Part shown: positions 1 to 8,874 of the stretch, piece after piece
How positions within the stretch are numbered: position 1 is the first letter of the stretch
Layout: each line of letters begins with the position of its first letter
From: Mycobacterium colombiense
Lineage (GTDB): Bacteria > Actinomycetota > Actinomycetes > Mycobacteriales > Mycobacteriaceae
Assembly: GCF_001665835.1 (NCBI RefSeq)
Contig: NZ_LZSX01000018.1
Span: forward strand, 27,945-91,944
Direction: 5' to 3'
DNA length: 64,000 nucleotides
Notes under the pieces: generated by a model
Seen by the model: only the letters and a program-made list of their open reading frames with translations
What the model was told of the DNA's origin: nothing
The model's database searches: none
Made by a program: the position numbers and the translations under genes

Positions 1-81
1 CGGGCGGCTGACAACACCACGTTCGCGCGCGGGGCTGCAAGGATCCTTGGCGGATCCTTGAAGCCGGGGGCACTGCGATGA
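1..81 (+). CDS. 3' end of a gene upstream of dprA (partial; perhaps ComM/YifB-like AAA+ ATPase)
   Basis: Frame 1 is open from the window edge to a TGA at 79-81. That stop overlaps the dprA start ATG at 78-80 as ATGA, the usual sign of translational coupling. In M. tuberculosis the gene before dprA is a ComM/YifB-family Mg-chelatase-like ATPase (Rv2897c), so this is probably its tail. The 26 visible residues carry no diagnostic motif. Another frame stops at 59-61, so the assignment rests on the overlap and on synteny only. Confidence 0.4.
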   Translation, partial: RAADNTTFARGAARILGGSLKPGALR

Positions 82-1256
82 CGATGGCGCTCGACGATCC
101 CGCGCTGCGCGCGTGGGCCTATCTGTCCCGGGTGGCCGAGCCGCCCTGCGCCGAGCTGGGCGCCCTGGTGCGGCACGTCGGCCCGGTGGAGGCCGCCGAG
201 CGGGTCCGGCGAGGGCTGGTCGACGACGACGTGGCCCGACGCACCGAGGCCCGGCGCGAGATCGACCGCGGTGCGGCCGATCTCGAGATGCTCGCGCGGC
301 GTGGCGGGAGGTTGATCACCCCGGACGACGACGAGTGGCCGCTGCTGGCGTTCGCCGCCTTCCACGGTGCCGCACCGCGACCCGGCGGTGGTGCGCCGAT
401 GATTGCGCCGATGGCGTTGTGGGCGCACGGGCCCGTGCGGCTCGATGAGGTCGCACACCGGGCGGCCGCCGTGGTCGGGACGCGCGCGTCGACCGCGTAC
501 GGCGAACATGTCGCCGGCGAACTGGCGGCCGGGCTGGCCCAGCGCGACGTCGCGGTGGTTTCCGGCGGCGCCTACGGCATCGACGGCGCGGCGCACCGCG
601 CCGTGCTGGACTGCGACGGCGTCACGGTGGCCGTCCTGGCCGGCGGGCTCGACGTTCCCTACCCGAGCGGTCACACCGCGCTGCTGCACCGGATCGGTCA
701 GCACGGGCTGCTGTTCACCGAATACGCGCCCGGCATTCGCCCGGCCCGCCACCGGTTCCTGACCCGCAATCGGCTGGTGGCCGCGGTCGTTGGGGCCGCC
801 GTCGTGGTGGAAGCCGGTCTCCGCAGCGGCGCGGCCAACACCGCGGCCTGGGCGCGGGCGTTGGGGCGGGTGGTGGCCGCGGTGCCCGGGCCCGTCACGT
901 CGTCGGCGTCGGCGGGCTGCCACGCGCTGCTGCGCAACGGCGCCGAACTGGTCACCCGCGCCGACCACGTCGTCGAGCTCGTCGGCCACGTCGGCGAACT
1001 GTCCCGTGATGAGCCGCACCCGGCGACGCCGCTCGACGGCCTCAGCGACGCCGAACGCCGGATCTACGAGGCCTTGCCGGGCCGCGGCGCCGCCACGGTC
1101 GACGAGATCGCGGTCGCATCGGGAATGGTGCCGGAGCTGGTGCTGGGGCCGCTGGCGATGCTCGAGCTGGCCGGATTGGTGCAGCGCCAGGACGGGCGGT
1201 GGCGGATTGTCCGGGTCGCCGCAGGCCAAGCTGCGTCAACGACGCGACTCGTATAG
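78..1256 (+). CDS. dprA: DNA processing protein DprA (Smf)
   Basis: The 392-residue protein has the DprA Rossmann-like fold: VVGTRASTAYGEHVA around residue 130, then SGGAYGIDGAAH and the PYPSGH and RNRLVAA segments typical of the family. A C-terminal winged-helix-like region (about 325-380) follows. DprA binds single-stranded DNA and loads RecA during transformation. Mycobacteria are not known to be naturally competent in the classical way, so its role here is unclear. The start overlaps the preceding stop. It heads the block that continues to xerC, and its order matches Rv2896c. Confidence 0.93.
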   Translation: MTMALDDPALRAWAYLSRVAEPPCAELGALVRHVGPVEAAERVRRGLVDDDVARRTEARREIDRGAADLEMLARRGGRLITPDDDEWPLLAFAAFHGAAPRPGGGAPMIAPMALWAHGPVRLDEVAHRAAAVVGTRASTAYGEHVAGELAAGLAQRDVAVVSGGAYGIDGAAHRAVLDCDGVTVAVLAGGLDVPYPSGHTALLHRIGQHGLLFTEYAPGIRPARHRFLTRNRLVAAVVGAAVVVEAGLRSGAANTAAWARALGRVVAAVPGPVTSSASAGCHALLRNGAELVTRADHVVELVGHVGELSRDEPHPATPLDGLSDAERRIYEALPGRGAATVDEIAVASGMVPELVLGPLAMLELAGLVQRQDGRWRIVRVAAGQAASTTRLV

Positions 1257-1290
1257 TCGACCGGGGGTCGGGGTTTGGACAGGAGGACAC

Positions 1291-2148
1291 GTGGCAGGTC
1301 GACCACTGCAACGCTTCGAAGTTGTCGGTACCGAACAACTCACACCGCACATGGTGCGGATAGTGCTCGGGAGCAAGGATTTTGACGCTTTCGTGCCCAG
1401 CAAGTTCACCGACTCCTACGTCAAGCTGGTTTTCGTCGCCGACGACGTGGACGTGGCCGGCTTACCCGAGCCGCTGACACTCGACAGCTTCGCCGACCTG
1501 CCCCCGGAGAAAAAGCCTTCGGTGCGGACCCTCACCGTCCGCCACGTCGATATCGAGAAACGCCGCATCACGCTGGACATCGTCGTGCACGGCGAGCACG
1601 GCATGGCGGGTCAGTGGGCGTCGAACGCCCAGCCCGGCCAGCCGGTCTACCTGATGGGGCCAGGCGGCGCGTACACGCCCGACCCGGCCGCCGACTGGCA
1701 CCTTCTGGCCGGCGACGAATCGGCGCTGCCGGCCATCGCCGCGGCGCTCGAAGCGCTGCCCGCCAGCGCGGTCGGCAAGGCGTTCATCGAGGTCGCGGGC
1801 CCAGAGGACGAGATCCCCCTGACCGCACCCGAAGGCGTCGAGGTGCACTGGGTCTACCGGGGCGGTCGCGCCGACCTGGTTCCCGAGGATCGCGCCGGCG
1901 ACCATGCGCCGCTGATCGAGGCCGTCACCAGCGCGCCCTGGCTGCCGGGACAGGTGCACGTCTTCATCCACGGCGAGGCCCAGGCCGTCATGCACAATCT
2001 GCGCCCCTACATTCGCAAGGAGCGGGGCGTGGACGCCAAATGGGCGTCGTCGATCTCGGGGTATTGGCGCCGCGGACGCACTGAGGAGACCTTCCGGCAG
2101 TGGAAGAAGGAACTGGCACAGGCGGAGTCGGCGAACTCGTCAGCCTGA
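1291..2148 (+). CDS. viuB: ViuB-like siderophore-interacting protein (FAD-dependent ferric reductase)
   Basis: The start is GTG at 1291, with AGGAGG at 1281-1286. The frame is open further upstream, but that part lies under dprA. The 285-residue protein has an N-terminal FAD-binding barrel (about 1-120, RTLTVRHVD) and a C-terminal SIP/NAD-like half with LLAGDESALPAI near 150 and a terminal SGYWRRGRTEE. This family reduces Fe(III) bound to siderophores in the cytoplasm to release iron. It matches Rv2895c by order. The operon-like position after dprA is probably coincidental in function. No iron box was identified upstream. Confidence 0.9.
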   Translation: MAGRPLQRFEVVGTEQLTPHMVRIVLGSKDFDAFVPSKFTDSYVKLVFVADDVDVAGLPEPLTLDSFADLPPEKKPSVRTLTVRHVDIEKRRITLDIVVHGEHGMAGQWASNAQPGQPVYLMGPGGAYTPDPAADWHLLAGDESALPAIAAALEALPASAVGKAFIEVAGPEDEIPLTAPEGVEVHWVYRGGRADLVPEDRAGDHAPLIEAVTSAPWLPGQVHVFIHGEAQAVMHNLRPYIRKERGVDAKWASSISGYWRRGRTEETFRQWKKELAQAESANSSA

Positions 2149-2172
2149 CGGCAGCCTGGCATTGTCTATCGC

Positions 2173-3333
2173 ATGGCATTCGGCGACTACCAGAACGAGA
2201 TCTACTTCAAGGGCCTCGGCGGGGTGGCGCCCGCGCTGCCGATGGCCTTCACGGAGCTGGAGGCACGCGCCGAGCGGGCCATGTCGCCGTCAGTGTGGTC
2301 CTACGTCACCGGTGGCGCCGGTGACGAACGCACGCAGCGGGCCAACCGGGAGGCGTTCGATCGCTGGGGCCTGATCCCGCGCATGTTCGTCGGCGCCGCC
2401 GACCGCGAACTGTCGGTGGAGATGTTCGGCCTGACCCTGCCGTCGCCGGTGTTCATGGCCCCGATCGGCGTCATCGGCATCTGCGCCCAAGACGGCCACG
2501 GCGACCTGGCCACCGCCCGGGCGGCCGCGTCCACCGGCGTCCCGATGGTCGTGTCCACCCTGACCGCCGACCCGATGGAAGACGTCGCCGCGCAGTTCGG
2601 TGACACCCCCGGCTTCTTCCAGCTGTACACGCCGAAGGATCGCGACCTGGCCGCCAGCCTCGTGCAGCGGGCCGAAGCCGCCGGCTACCAGGGCATCGTG
2701 GTCACCCTCGACACCTGGATTCCGGGGTGGCGCCCGCGCGACCTCACCACGGCCAACTTCCCCCAGCTGCGGGGGCTCTGTCTGAGCAACTACACCAGCG
2801 ATCCGGTCTTCCGCGCCAAACTGCAACGCCCGCCGGAAGAGGACCCCCAGGGCACCGTCCTGCAGTGGGTAACGACCTTCGGAAATCCTCTGACCTGGGA
2901 CGACCTGCCCTGGCTGCGGTCGCTGACCGACCTGCCGCTGATCATCAAGGGCATCTGTCACCCCGACGACGCGCGGCGCGCCAGGGACGGCGGCGTCGAC
3001 GGCATCTACTGCTCCACCCACGGCGGCCGGCAGGCCAACGGCGGCCTGCCCGCCCTCGCGTGCCTGCCCGGCGTCGTCGAGGCGGCCGACGGGCTGCCGG
3101 TCCTGTTCGATTCGGGGATCCGCAGCGGCGCCGATGTCGTCAAGGCGCTCGCGCTGGGCGCCACGGCCGTGGGCATCGGCCGGCCGTACGCCTACGGCCT
3201 GGCGCTCGGCGGCACCGACGGCATCGTGCACGTGCTGCGCTCGATCCTGGCCGAAGCCGACCTCATCATGGCCGTCGACGGCTACCCGACGCTCAAAGAT
3301 CTCACCCCGGACACGCTTCGGCGCGTCGACTAG
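2173..3333 (+). CDS. FMN-dependent alpha-hydroxy-acid dehydrogenase, lactate 2-monooxygenase-like
   Basis: The 386-residue protein has a complete TIM-barrel alpha-hydroxyacid oxidase fold. The catalytic [11 protein letters not shown] motif is at about 276-286, the FMN-binding LIIKGI precedes it, and [20 protein letters not shown] follows. Length and the N-terminal extension ([12 protein letters not shown]...) resemble mycobacterial lactate 2-monooxygenase, which turns L-lactate plus O2 into acetate and CO2; another 2-hydroxyacid substrate is possible. It lies 24 bp after viuB. As I recall it is absent between the M. tuberculosis viuB and xerC orthologues, so it marks a lineage difference. Confidence 0.85.
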   Translation: MAFGDYQNEIYFKGLGGVAPALPMAFTELEARAERAMSPSVWSYVTGGAGDERTQRANREAFDRWGLIPRMFVGAADRELSVEMFGLTLPSPVFMAPIGVIGICAQDGHGDLATARAAASTGVPMVVSTLTADPMEDVAAQFGDTPGFFQLYTPKDRDLAASLVQRAEAAGYQGIVVTLDTWIPGWRPRDLTTANFPQLRGLCLSNYTSDPVFRAKLQRPPEEDPQGTVLQWVTTFGNPLTWDDLPWLRSLTDLPLIIKGICHPDDARRARDGGVDGIYCSTHGGRQANGGLPALACLPGVVEAADGLPVLFDSGIRSGADVVKALALGATAVGIGRPYAYGLALGGTDGIVHVLRSILAEADLIMAVDGYPTLKDLTPDTLRRVD

Positions 3334-3366
3334 AGCGCCCGGGGCCGCGCCTGCGACCGTGGGAGA

Positions 3367-4263
3367 GTGCAGGCGATCCTCGACGAGTTCGACGAGTACC
3401 TGGACTTGCAGTGCGGCCGTTCCGCGCACACCCGGCGCGCCTACCTCGGCGACCTGCGCTCGCTGCTCGCGTTCATCGGGGACCGCAGCACCGGCCTGGA
3501 CGGGCTGAGCCTGCCCCTGCTGCGCTCCTGGCTGTCCGCCGCGGCCGGGTCCGGTGTCGCCCGCACGACGCTGGCCCGGCGCACCTCGGCGGTCAAGGCC
3601 TTCACCGCCTGGGCGGTGCGGCGCGGCCTGCTGACCGCTGACCCGGCCGCGCGACTGCAGGTCCCCAAGGCGCACCGCACGCTGCCCGCGGTGCTGCGTC
3701 AGGACCAGGCGTTCGACGCCATGGCCGCCGCCAAATCCGGTGCGCAGCAAGGTGATCCGATGGCGCTGCGGGACCGGCTGATCGTGGAGATGTTGTACGC
3801 CACCGGGATCCGGGTCAGCGAGCTGTGCGGCCTGGACATCGACGATGTGGACACCCATCACCGGCTCGTCAAAGTCCTCGGCAAGGGCAACAAGCAGCGC
3901 AGCGCGCCGTTCGGCCGGCCGGCCGGCGAGGCGCTCGACGCGTGGCTGGCCGACGGGCGCCCGGCGCTGGCGAACGCGGAGTCGGGCCCGGCGCTGTTGC
4001 TGGGCGCGCGGGGCCGCCGGCTCGACGTCCGGCAGGCGCGCACGGTGGTGCATCAGACCGTCGCCGCGGTGGACGGCGCGCCGGACATGGGGCCGCACGG
4101 CCTGCGGCACAGCGCGGCCACTCACTTGCTCGAAGGCGGCGCTGACCTGCGCGTTGTCCAGGAGCTGCTCGGGCATTCGAGCTTGGCGACCACCCAGCTC
4201 TACACCCACGTCGCGGTGTCCCGGCTGCGCGCGGTGCACGACCAGGCCCACCCGCGGGCTTGA
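3367..4263 (+). CDS. xerC: Tyrosine recombinase XerC
   Basis: The 298-residue protein has an N-terminal SAM-like core-binding domain (about 1-90) and a catalytic domain. The catalytic residues are visible: Arg in [12 protein letters not shown], the [29 protein letters not shown] block, and the nucleophile Tyr in TQLYTHV. With XerD it resolves chromosome dimers at dif. The start is GTG at 3367, 33 bp after the preceding gene and with only a weak GGGAGA upstream. Chromosomal position next to dprA matches Rv2894c, so this is the housekeeping recombinase rather than a phage integrase. Confidence 0.93.
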   Translation: MQAILDEFDEYLDLQCGRSAHTRRAYLGDLRSLLAFIGDRSTGLDGLSLPLLRSWLSAAAGSGVARTTLARRTSAVKAFTAWAVRRGLLTADPAARLQVPKAHRTLPAVLRQDQAFDAMAAAKSGAQQGDPMALRDRLIVEMLYATGIRVSELCGLDIDDVDTHHRLVKVLGKGNKQRSAPFGRPAGEALDAWLADGRPALANAESGPALLLGARGRRLDVRQARTVVHQTVAAVDGAPDMGPHGLRHSAATHLLEGGADLRVVQELLGHSSLATTQLYTHVAVSRLRAVHDQAHPRA

Positions 4264-4270
4264 AACGCGC

Positions 4271-4762
4271 TCAGCGGTTCAGCGGCTTGAGCCGCACCGG
4301 CGTGGACTCCAGCAGGCCCAGCGGATCGACGTAGCGGGCGCCCGACGCCGGGCCCCACATCGCGCCCCAGTGCAGGCACGTCGCGGCCGGGCACCCGGCA
4401 TGCCCGGGCATCAGCGCGCCGATCACGGTTGCGGTCGTCACGTGCTGGCCGACCCGCACGGCCGCCCGGACCGGCTCATAACTGGTGTGCAACCCGCCCG
4501 GGTGGGCCAGCGAGACCACCGGCCGCCCGGCCAGCAGCCCGGCGAACACCACGGTGCCGGCACCCGCCGCGTACACCGGCTGAGCGGCTGCCCCGGCCAG
4601 GTCCACGCCCCGATGTCCGGGATTCCAGTTGGGCGACGGGGCGTCGAATCCCCGGGCGACGGCCGGCGGCGGGCGCAGCGGCCACTGCAGGCGATCCTCG
4701 GCGGCACCCGCCGGCACCGCGCTGACCAGGCCCGCACACAACAGCAGCGCTGTCCATCGCAT
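4271..4762 (-). CDS. Secreted M23 (LytM-type) peptidase-domain protein
   Basis: The 163-residue protein begins with a signal peptide (MRWTALLLCAGLVSAVPAGAA) followed by a minimal LytM/M23 domain. The zinc-ligand motif HRGVDL is present. The usual HxH motif reads CLHWG, so the first His is replaced by Cys; activity may be altered or lost. It probably acts in the cell wall, either cleaving peptidoglycan or regulating another hydrolase. It matches Rv2891 by position, convergent with xerC and divergent from rpsB. Confidence 0.85.
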   Translation of the reverse strand: MRWTALLLCAGLVSAVPAGAAEDRLQWPLRPPPAVARGFDAPSPNWNPGHRGVDLAGAAAQPVYAAGAGTVVFAGLLAGRPVVSLAHPGGLHTSYEPVRAAVRVGQHVTTATVIGALMPGHAGCPAATCLHWGAMWGPASGARYVDPLGLLESTPVRLKPLNR

Positions 4763-5065
4763 CCAGGCAGTTCAGCGTGCCGCCGGTCGCCCGGCCATCC
4801 GGCCGCGCCGGTTTTGTGGACGAGCGCCCCGGTTGGGGAAGCGTGGCAAAACCACCTGCTGAGTCGGTGTAAACTGCTGGTCGCAGCTCGTTCGCGGGCT
4901 GACTTCGCGCGTCTGCATCGCGTCTCTGGTTCCACTAGGAGTTCGCATCGCATGCCGGGCGGTCCCGACCGGGGTTTCTCCGGGCCGGGTCCGGCATCGC
5001 AGCAGCCGCCAGGGCCCGGCCTCAACCCGATGCCAGGCGACAACCGACACAAGTAAGGCACAACC
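4763..5065 (+). promoter_or_regulatory. Divergent intergenic region upstream of rpsB
   Basis: These 303 bases between the LytM gene and rpsB contain no convincing ORF. A possible -10 (TAAACT) for rpsB lies at 4870-4875 without a good -35. An AAGG-type ribosome site precedes the rpsB ATG. The remaining leader of roughly 180 bases could host S2 autoregulation, as in other bacteria, but I could not identify a defined RNA structure. Confidence 0.35.
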
Positions 5066-5896
5066 ATGGCCGTCGTAACCATGAAGCAGCTGCTCGACAG
5101 CGGCACCCACTTCGGGCACCAGACCCGTCGCTGGAATCCCAAGATGAAGCGGTTCATCTTCACCGACCGCAACGGCATCTACATCATCGACCTGCAGCAG
5201 ACCCTGACCTTCATCGATCAGGCGTACGAGTTCGTCAAGGAGACCGTCGCCCACGGCGGCAGCGTGCTGTTCGTCGGCACCAAGAAGCAGGCGCAGGAGT
5301 CCGTGGCCGCCGAGGCCACCCGCGTCGGCATGCCCTACGTGAACCAGCGCTGGCTGGGCGGCATGCTCACCAACTTCTCCACCGTGCACAAGCGGCTGCA
5401 GCGCCTCAAGGAGCTCGAGGCGATGGAGCAGACCGGAGGCTTCGAGGGCCGCACCAAGAAGGAAATCTTGATGCTGACCCGGGAGAAGAACAAGCTCGAG
5501 CGCAGCCTCGGCGGTATCCGTGACATGGCCAAGGTGCCGTCGGCCATCTGGGTCGTCGACACGAACAAGGAGCACCTCGCGGTCGCGGAGGCTCGCAAGC
5601 TGAACATCCCGATCATCGCGATCCTGGACACGAACTGCGACCCCGACGAGGTCGACTACCCGATCCCGGGCAACGACGACGCGATCCGCTCGGCCGCGCT
5701 GCTCACCAAGGTGATCGCCTCGGCGGTCGCCGAGGGCCTGCAGGCCCGCGCCGGAGTCGGCCGCGGCGACAAGCCCGAGGCCGAGGCCGCCGAGCCGCTC
5801 GCCGAATGGGAGCAGGAGCTGCTGGCCTCCGCTACCGCCACCGCCCCCACCGAAGCCGCTGCGGGCGCCCCCGAACCAACCACTGAATCCTCATAG
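5066..5896 (+). CDS. rpsB: 30S ribosomal protein S2
   Basis: The 276-residue protein has the S2 signatures [22 protein letters not shown] at the N-terminus and [10 protein letters not shown] and [22 protein letters not shown] further in. The C-terminal tail after about 235 is Ala/Glu/Pro-rich and low complexity, as in other actinobacterial S2 proteins. It is required for translation initiation on leadered mRNAs. It is followed after 12 bp by tsf, forming the conserved rpsB-tsf operon. Confidence 0.98.
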   Translation: MAVVTMKQLLDSGTHFGHQTRRWNPKMKRFIFTDRNGIYIIDLQQTLTFIDQAYEFVKETVAHGGSVLFVGTKKQAQESVAAEATRVGMPYVNQRWLGGMLTNFSTVHKRLQRLKELEAMEQTGGFEGRTKKEILMLTREKNKLERSLGGIRDMAKVPSAIWVVDTNKEHLAVAEARKLNIPIIAILDTNCDPDEVDYPIPGNDDAIRSAALLTKVIASAVAEGLQARAGVGRGDKPEAEAAEPLAEWEQELLASATATAPTEAAAGAPEPTTESS

Positions 5897-5908
5897 GAAG
5901 GCTGACCA

Positions 5909-6748
5909 TTGGCGAACTTCACCGCTGCCGACGTCAAGCGGCTTCGGGAACTCACCGGTGCCGGCATGCTCGACTGCAAGAACGCGCTGGCCGAGAACGA
6001 CGGCGACTTCGACAAGGCCGTCGAGGCCCTGCGCATCAAGGGCGCCAAGGACGTCGGCAAGCGCGCCGAGCGCGCGACGGCCGAAGGTCTGGTGGCGGCC
6101 CAGGGCGGCGCGCTGATCGAGCTCAACAGCGAGACCGACTTCGTCGCCAAGAACGCGGAGTTCCAGGCGCTGGCCGACCAGATCGTGGCCGCGGCCGTCT
6201 CGTCGAAGGCCAGGGACGTCGACGGGCTCAAGGCTTCTCCAATTGACCAAACATCGGGTACTAAGACCGTCGAGCAGGCGATCGCGGAGCTTTCGGCCAA
6301 GATCGGCGAGAAGTTGGAGTTGCGCCGCGTCGCTAACTTCGACGGCACCGTCGAGACCTACCTGCACCGGCGGGCGGCCGACCTGCCCCCCGCGGTCGGT
6401 GTGCTGGTCGAGTACTCGGGCGGCGGAACCGCCGCAGATAAAGACGCCGCACACGCCGTCGCGCTGCAGATCGCCGCGCTCAAGGCCCGCTACCTGTCCC
6501 GCGACGACGTGCCCGAGGACGTGGTGGCCAGCGAGCGCCGCATCGCCGAGGAGACCGCCAAGGCGGAGGGCAAGCCGGAGCAGGCCCTGCCCAAGATCGT
6601 CGAGGGCCGGCTGAACGGCTTCTTCAAGGACGCGGTGCTGCTCGAACAGCCGTCGGTGTCCGACAGCAAGAAGACGGTCAAGGCGCTGCTCGACGACGCC
6701 GGCGTCACGGTGACGCGGTTCGTCCGCTTCGAGGTGGGTCAGGCCTGA
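5909..6748 (+). CDS. tsf: Elongation factor Ts
   Basis: The 279-residue protein begins [20 protein letters not shown] at a TTG codon (5909), with AGGAAGGC just upstream and across the rpsB end. The EF-Tu contact motif [11 protein letters not shown] and the C-terminal [16 protein letters not shown] are intact. EF-Ts exchanges GDP for GTP on EF-Tu. There is a short variable insert around 106-113 ([10 protein letters not shown]) between the core subdomains. A strong hairpin follows the stop. Confidence 0.98.
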   Translation: MANFTAADVKRLRELTGAGMLDCKNALAENDGDFDKAVEALRIKGAKDVGKRAERATAEGLVAAQGGALIELNSETDFVAKNAEFQALADQIVAAAVSSKARDVDGLKASPIDQTSGTKTVEQAIAELSAKIGEKLELRRVANFDGTVETYLHRRAADLPPAVGVLVEYSGGGTAADKDAAHAVALQIAALKARYLSRDDVPEDVVASERRIAEETAKAEGKPEQALPKIVEGRLNGFFKDAVLLEQPSVSDSKKTVKALLDDAGVTVTRFVRFEVGQA

Positions 6749-6757
6749 TTCAGGCCT

Positions 6758-6779
6758 GACCGCCCGGCACGAGGCGGTC
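6758..6779 (+). terminator. Hairpin after rpsB-tsf
   Basis: GACCGCC (6758-6764) pairs perfectly with GGCGGTC (6773-6779) around an 8-base loop, 10 bases past the tsf stop. There is no T tract, as is common for mycobacterial intrinsic terminators. The palindrome TCAGGCCTGA is also repeated twice around the tsf stop. Confidence 0.55.
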
Positions 6780-6841
6780 CGGGCCGCGTACGAGGCGGGA
6801 AACCTCCCGGTGGCACGGGTCTGCGGGTTAGCGTCATTGCC

Positions 6842-8248
6842 ATGCGACACGTGCACGCGTTCGGCGACGATGCCCTTGGCGACCTGGACGCGGTCGGCCT
6901 GGCCGACGCCCTGAAGTCCGGCCAGGTCGGCAGGGCCGAGGTGGTCGAGGCCGCGATCGCCCGCACCGAGGCCGTCGACCCACTGCTGAACGGGTTGGCG
7001 TACGCGGCTTTCGAGCAAGCGCGGGCGGCCGCGGCGGAATCGCCGAGCGGTTACTTCGGTGGCGTCCCGACGTTCATCAAGGACAACGTCGACGTCGCCG
7101 GGCAGCCCACGATGCACGGCACCGACGCGTGGACGAGCTGGAATGCCCTCGCGGACAGCGTCTTCACCGAGCTGTTTTTGGCCACCGGGCTGACCTCGGT
7201 GGGCAAGACGCAGCTGTCTGAGTTCGGATTCAGCGCGTCGGCCGAACACCCGCGGCTGGGCCCGGTCCGCAATCCGTGGGACACCGACTACACCGCCGGT
7301 GCGTCGTCGTCGGGGTCGGGTGCGTTCGTCGCCGCCGGTGTGGTGCCCATGGCGCACGCCAACGACGGCGGAGGTTCGATCCGGATTCCGGCCGCCTGCA
7401 ACGGGTTGGTCGGACTGAAACCCTCGCGTGGGCGGCTGCCGCTGGACCCGACGCTGCGCCGGATGCCGGTCGGCGTCGTCGCCAACGGGGTGGTGACCCG
7501 TTCGGTCCGCGACACCGCGGCCTTCTACCGAGAGGCCGAGCGAATCTGGCGTAACCCCAAGCTGGCGCCGATCGGGGACGTCACCGCGTCCGGCCGGCAG
7601 CGGTTGCGGATCGCGGTGTTCACCCGTTCGGTACGGCGTGAGTGCAGTCCACAGGTGCGGGAGCTGACGCTGAAGTCCGCGGGCCTGCTCGAGGAGCTGG
7701 GCCACCGTGTCGAACGTCTCGACGAGCCCCCGGTCGCGGCCAGTTTCGTCGACGACTTCGTCATGTACTGGGGATTTTTGGCACTAGCCCAGGTGCGCGG
7801 CGGGCGGCACATGTTCGGCGAGACGTTCGATCGCAGCAAGCTGGACAGCCTGACGCTTGGTCTTCTTCGGCACACCAGCCGCAACCCGCACCGCCTTCCG
7901 ATGGCGATCGTGCGGCTGCGCCGAGCGCGCAGACGCACCGCGCAGTTCTCCCGCACCTACGATGCGGTGCTCACACCGACAGTCGCCGACGAGACACCCC
8001 CCATCGGATTCCTGGCGCCCACCGATTACCAGCAGGTGATCAGCCGGCTGATCGACTGGGTCTCGTTCACCCCGCTGCACAACGTGACCGGAGAGCCCGC
8101 GATCTCGCTGCCGCTGGCCCAGTCCGCCGATGGCATGCCGGTGGGCATGATGCTGTCGGCCGATGTGGGGCAGGAGGCGTTGCTGCTCGAATTGGCCTAT
8201 GAGCTCGAAGAAGCCCGGCCGTGGGCGCGCATCCACGCCGCCGGGTGA
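6842..8248 (+). CDS. amiC: Amidase signature family protein (AmiC-like)
   Basis: The 468-residue amidase-signature enzyme has catalytic Lys in FIKDNVDVAG, the cis-Ser region GASSSGSGAFVAAGVV and the Gly/Ser-rich GGGSIRIPAACNG. These form the Ser-cisSer-Lys triad that hydrolyses amides; the substrate cannot be read from sequence. Order after rpsB-tsf matches Rv2888c (amiC). It is convergent with the MarR regulator, separated by a copy of the GC-rich dispersed repeat. Confidence 0.9.
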   Translation: MRHVHAFGDDALGDLDAVGLADALKSGQVGRAEVVEAAIARTEAVDPLLNGLAYAAFEQARAAAAESPSGYFGGVPTFIKDNVDVAGQPTMHGTDAWTSWNALADSVFTELFLATGLTSVGKTQLSEFGFSASAEHPRLGPVRNPWDTDYTAGASSSGSGAFVAAGVVPMAHANDGGGSIRIPAACNGLVGLKPSRGRLPLDPTLRRMPVGVVANGVVTRSVRDTAAFYREAERIWRNPKLAPIGDVTASGRQRLRIAVFTRSVRRECSPQVRELTLKSAGLLEELGHRVERLDEPPVAASFVDDFVMYWGFLALAQVRGGRHMFGETFDRSKLDSLTLGLLRHTSRNPHRLPMAIVRLRRARRRTAQFSRTYDAVLTPTVADETPPIGFLAPTDYQQVISRLIDWVSFTPLHNVTGEPAISLPLAQSADGMPVGMMLSADVGQEALLLELAYELEEARPWARIHAAG

Positions 8249-8281
8249 TCAGACTGATGGCGGCCACCTCGCCGGCTGGGC

Positions 8282-8333
8282 TGGTGGCGGCGACCCGCTT
8301 CGCCCGGCTTCGCCGCGCTTGCGATTGCCGCGG
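8282..8333 (+). repeat. Dispersed ~54-bp GC-rich repeat, copy A
   Basis: This copy reads GGTGGCG(GCG)ACCCGCTTCGC... to CTTGCGATTGCCGCGG and is the same element found at 25784, 31007 and 63841. It fills the gap between the convergent amidase and MarR genes and ends at the MarR stop codon. The partly self-complementary ends could form a hairpin that separates the two transcripts. Confidence 0.6.
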
Positions 8334-8753
8334 CTAGTCGGAACCGAGTTTCTCGAGCATTCTTTTGAATTCGCGTTGCTGAGGTTCGGTGAGCTTGGCC
8401 AGGATGCGGGCGTCGGCGCCGCGGACCGCTCCTTCGGCGCGCTTGAGCAGGGCGCGGCCCTGTCCGGTCAGGTTGGCCGGGAGCGCGCGCCCCGAGGACA
8501 CCGACGACGGGCGTGCCACCGCCCCGACCTCTTCGAGCTTGCGCAGCACCGTGTTCATCGCCTGCGGGGTGACGTTGGTGTGGCGGGACAATTCGGCGCT
8601 CGACATGCCCGGGAACATCGAAAGTATGCGCAGGCAAACGAATTCGGGCAGGGTCAGGCCCAGCGGACCCAGCGCGGTGGCAACTTCCGGTCGCAACACC
8701 GCCCCCACCCGATAGAGCAAATAACCCAGCGGAGCATCGTCGGCCTGAATCAT
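8334..8753 (-). CDS. MarR-family transcriptional regulator
   Basis: The 139-residue winged-helix protein has the MarR core: SSAELSRHTNVTPQAMNTVLRKLEEVGAVAR as the recognition helix region, then the wing and a C-terminal dimerisation helix ending REFKRMLEKLGSD. It matches Rv2887, whose M. tuberculosis orthologue is known as a repressor linked to drug tolerance. The ATG at 8751-8753 has no clear Shine-Dalgarno and lies inside a perfect inverted repeat, so the mRNA may be leaderless and the gene autorepressed. Confidence 0.9.
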   Translation of the reverse strand: MIQADDAPLGYLLYRVGAVLRPEVATALGPLGLTLPEFVCLRILSMFPGMSSAELSRHTNVTPQAMNTVLRKLEEVGAVARPSSVSSGRALPANLTGQGRALLKRAEGAVRGADARILAKLTEPQQREFKRMLEKLGSD

Positions 8754-8770
8754 GTCAACGATATTGACAT
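8752..8770 (-). promoter_or_regulatory. Candidate autoregulatory operator of the MarR gene
   Basis: ATGTCAA (8752-8758) and TTGACAT (8764-8770) are perfect 7-bp arms around a 5-bp centre, a 19-bp palindrome of the size MarR dimers bind. It overlaps the start codon of the MarR gene itself. Confidence 0.6.
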
Positions 8771-8825
8771 ATTTCCGCCGGGCATTGCGCACATTGTTCA
8801 GACCGTGATTGTCCGCGCCGCAACG

Positions 8826-8845
8826 GGGTAACCGACCGGTTACCC
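8826..8845 (+). promoter_or_regulatory. Palindromic candidate operator upstream of the chaB-like gene
   Basis: GGGTAACCG and CGGTTACCC are perfect 9-bp arms with a 2-bp centre. The site lies in the divergent MarR/chaB region, 30 bp before the chaB-like ATG, where it would overlap a promoter. The binding protein is unknown. Confidence 0.45.
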
Positions 8846-8874
8846 ACAGCGCTTGCGGCACACGAGGAGGTTCG

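Noticed and set aside
2290..4251. 653-codon open frame on the - strand opposite the lactate-monooxygenase-like gene and xerC
   Set aside because: Both opposite genes have complete catalytic motifs; this frame has none.
5891..7705. 604-codon - strand frame across tsf and the amidase
   Set aside because: Antisense to two certain genes, with no recognisable motif or start site.
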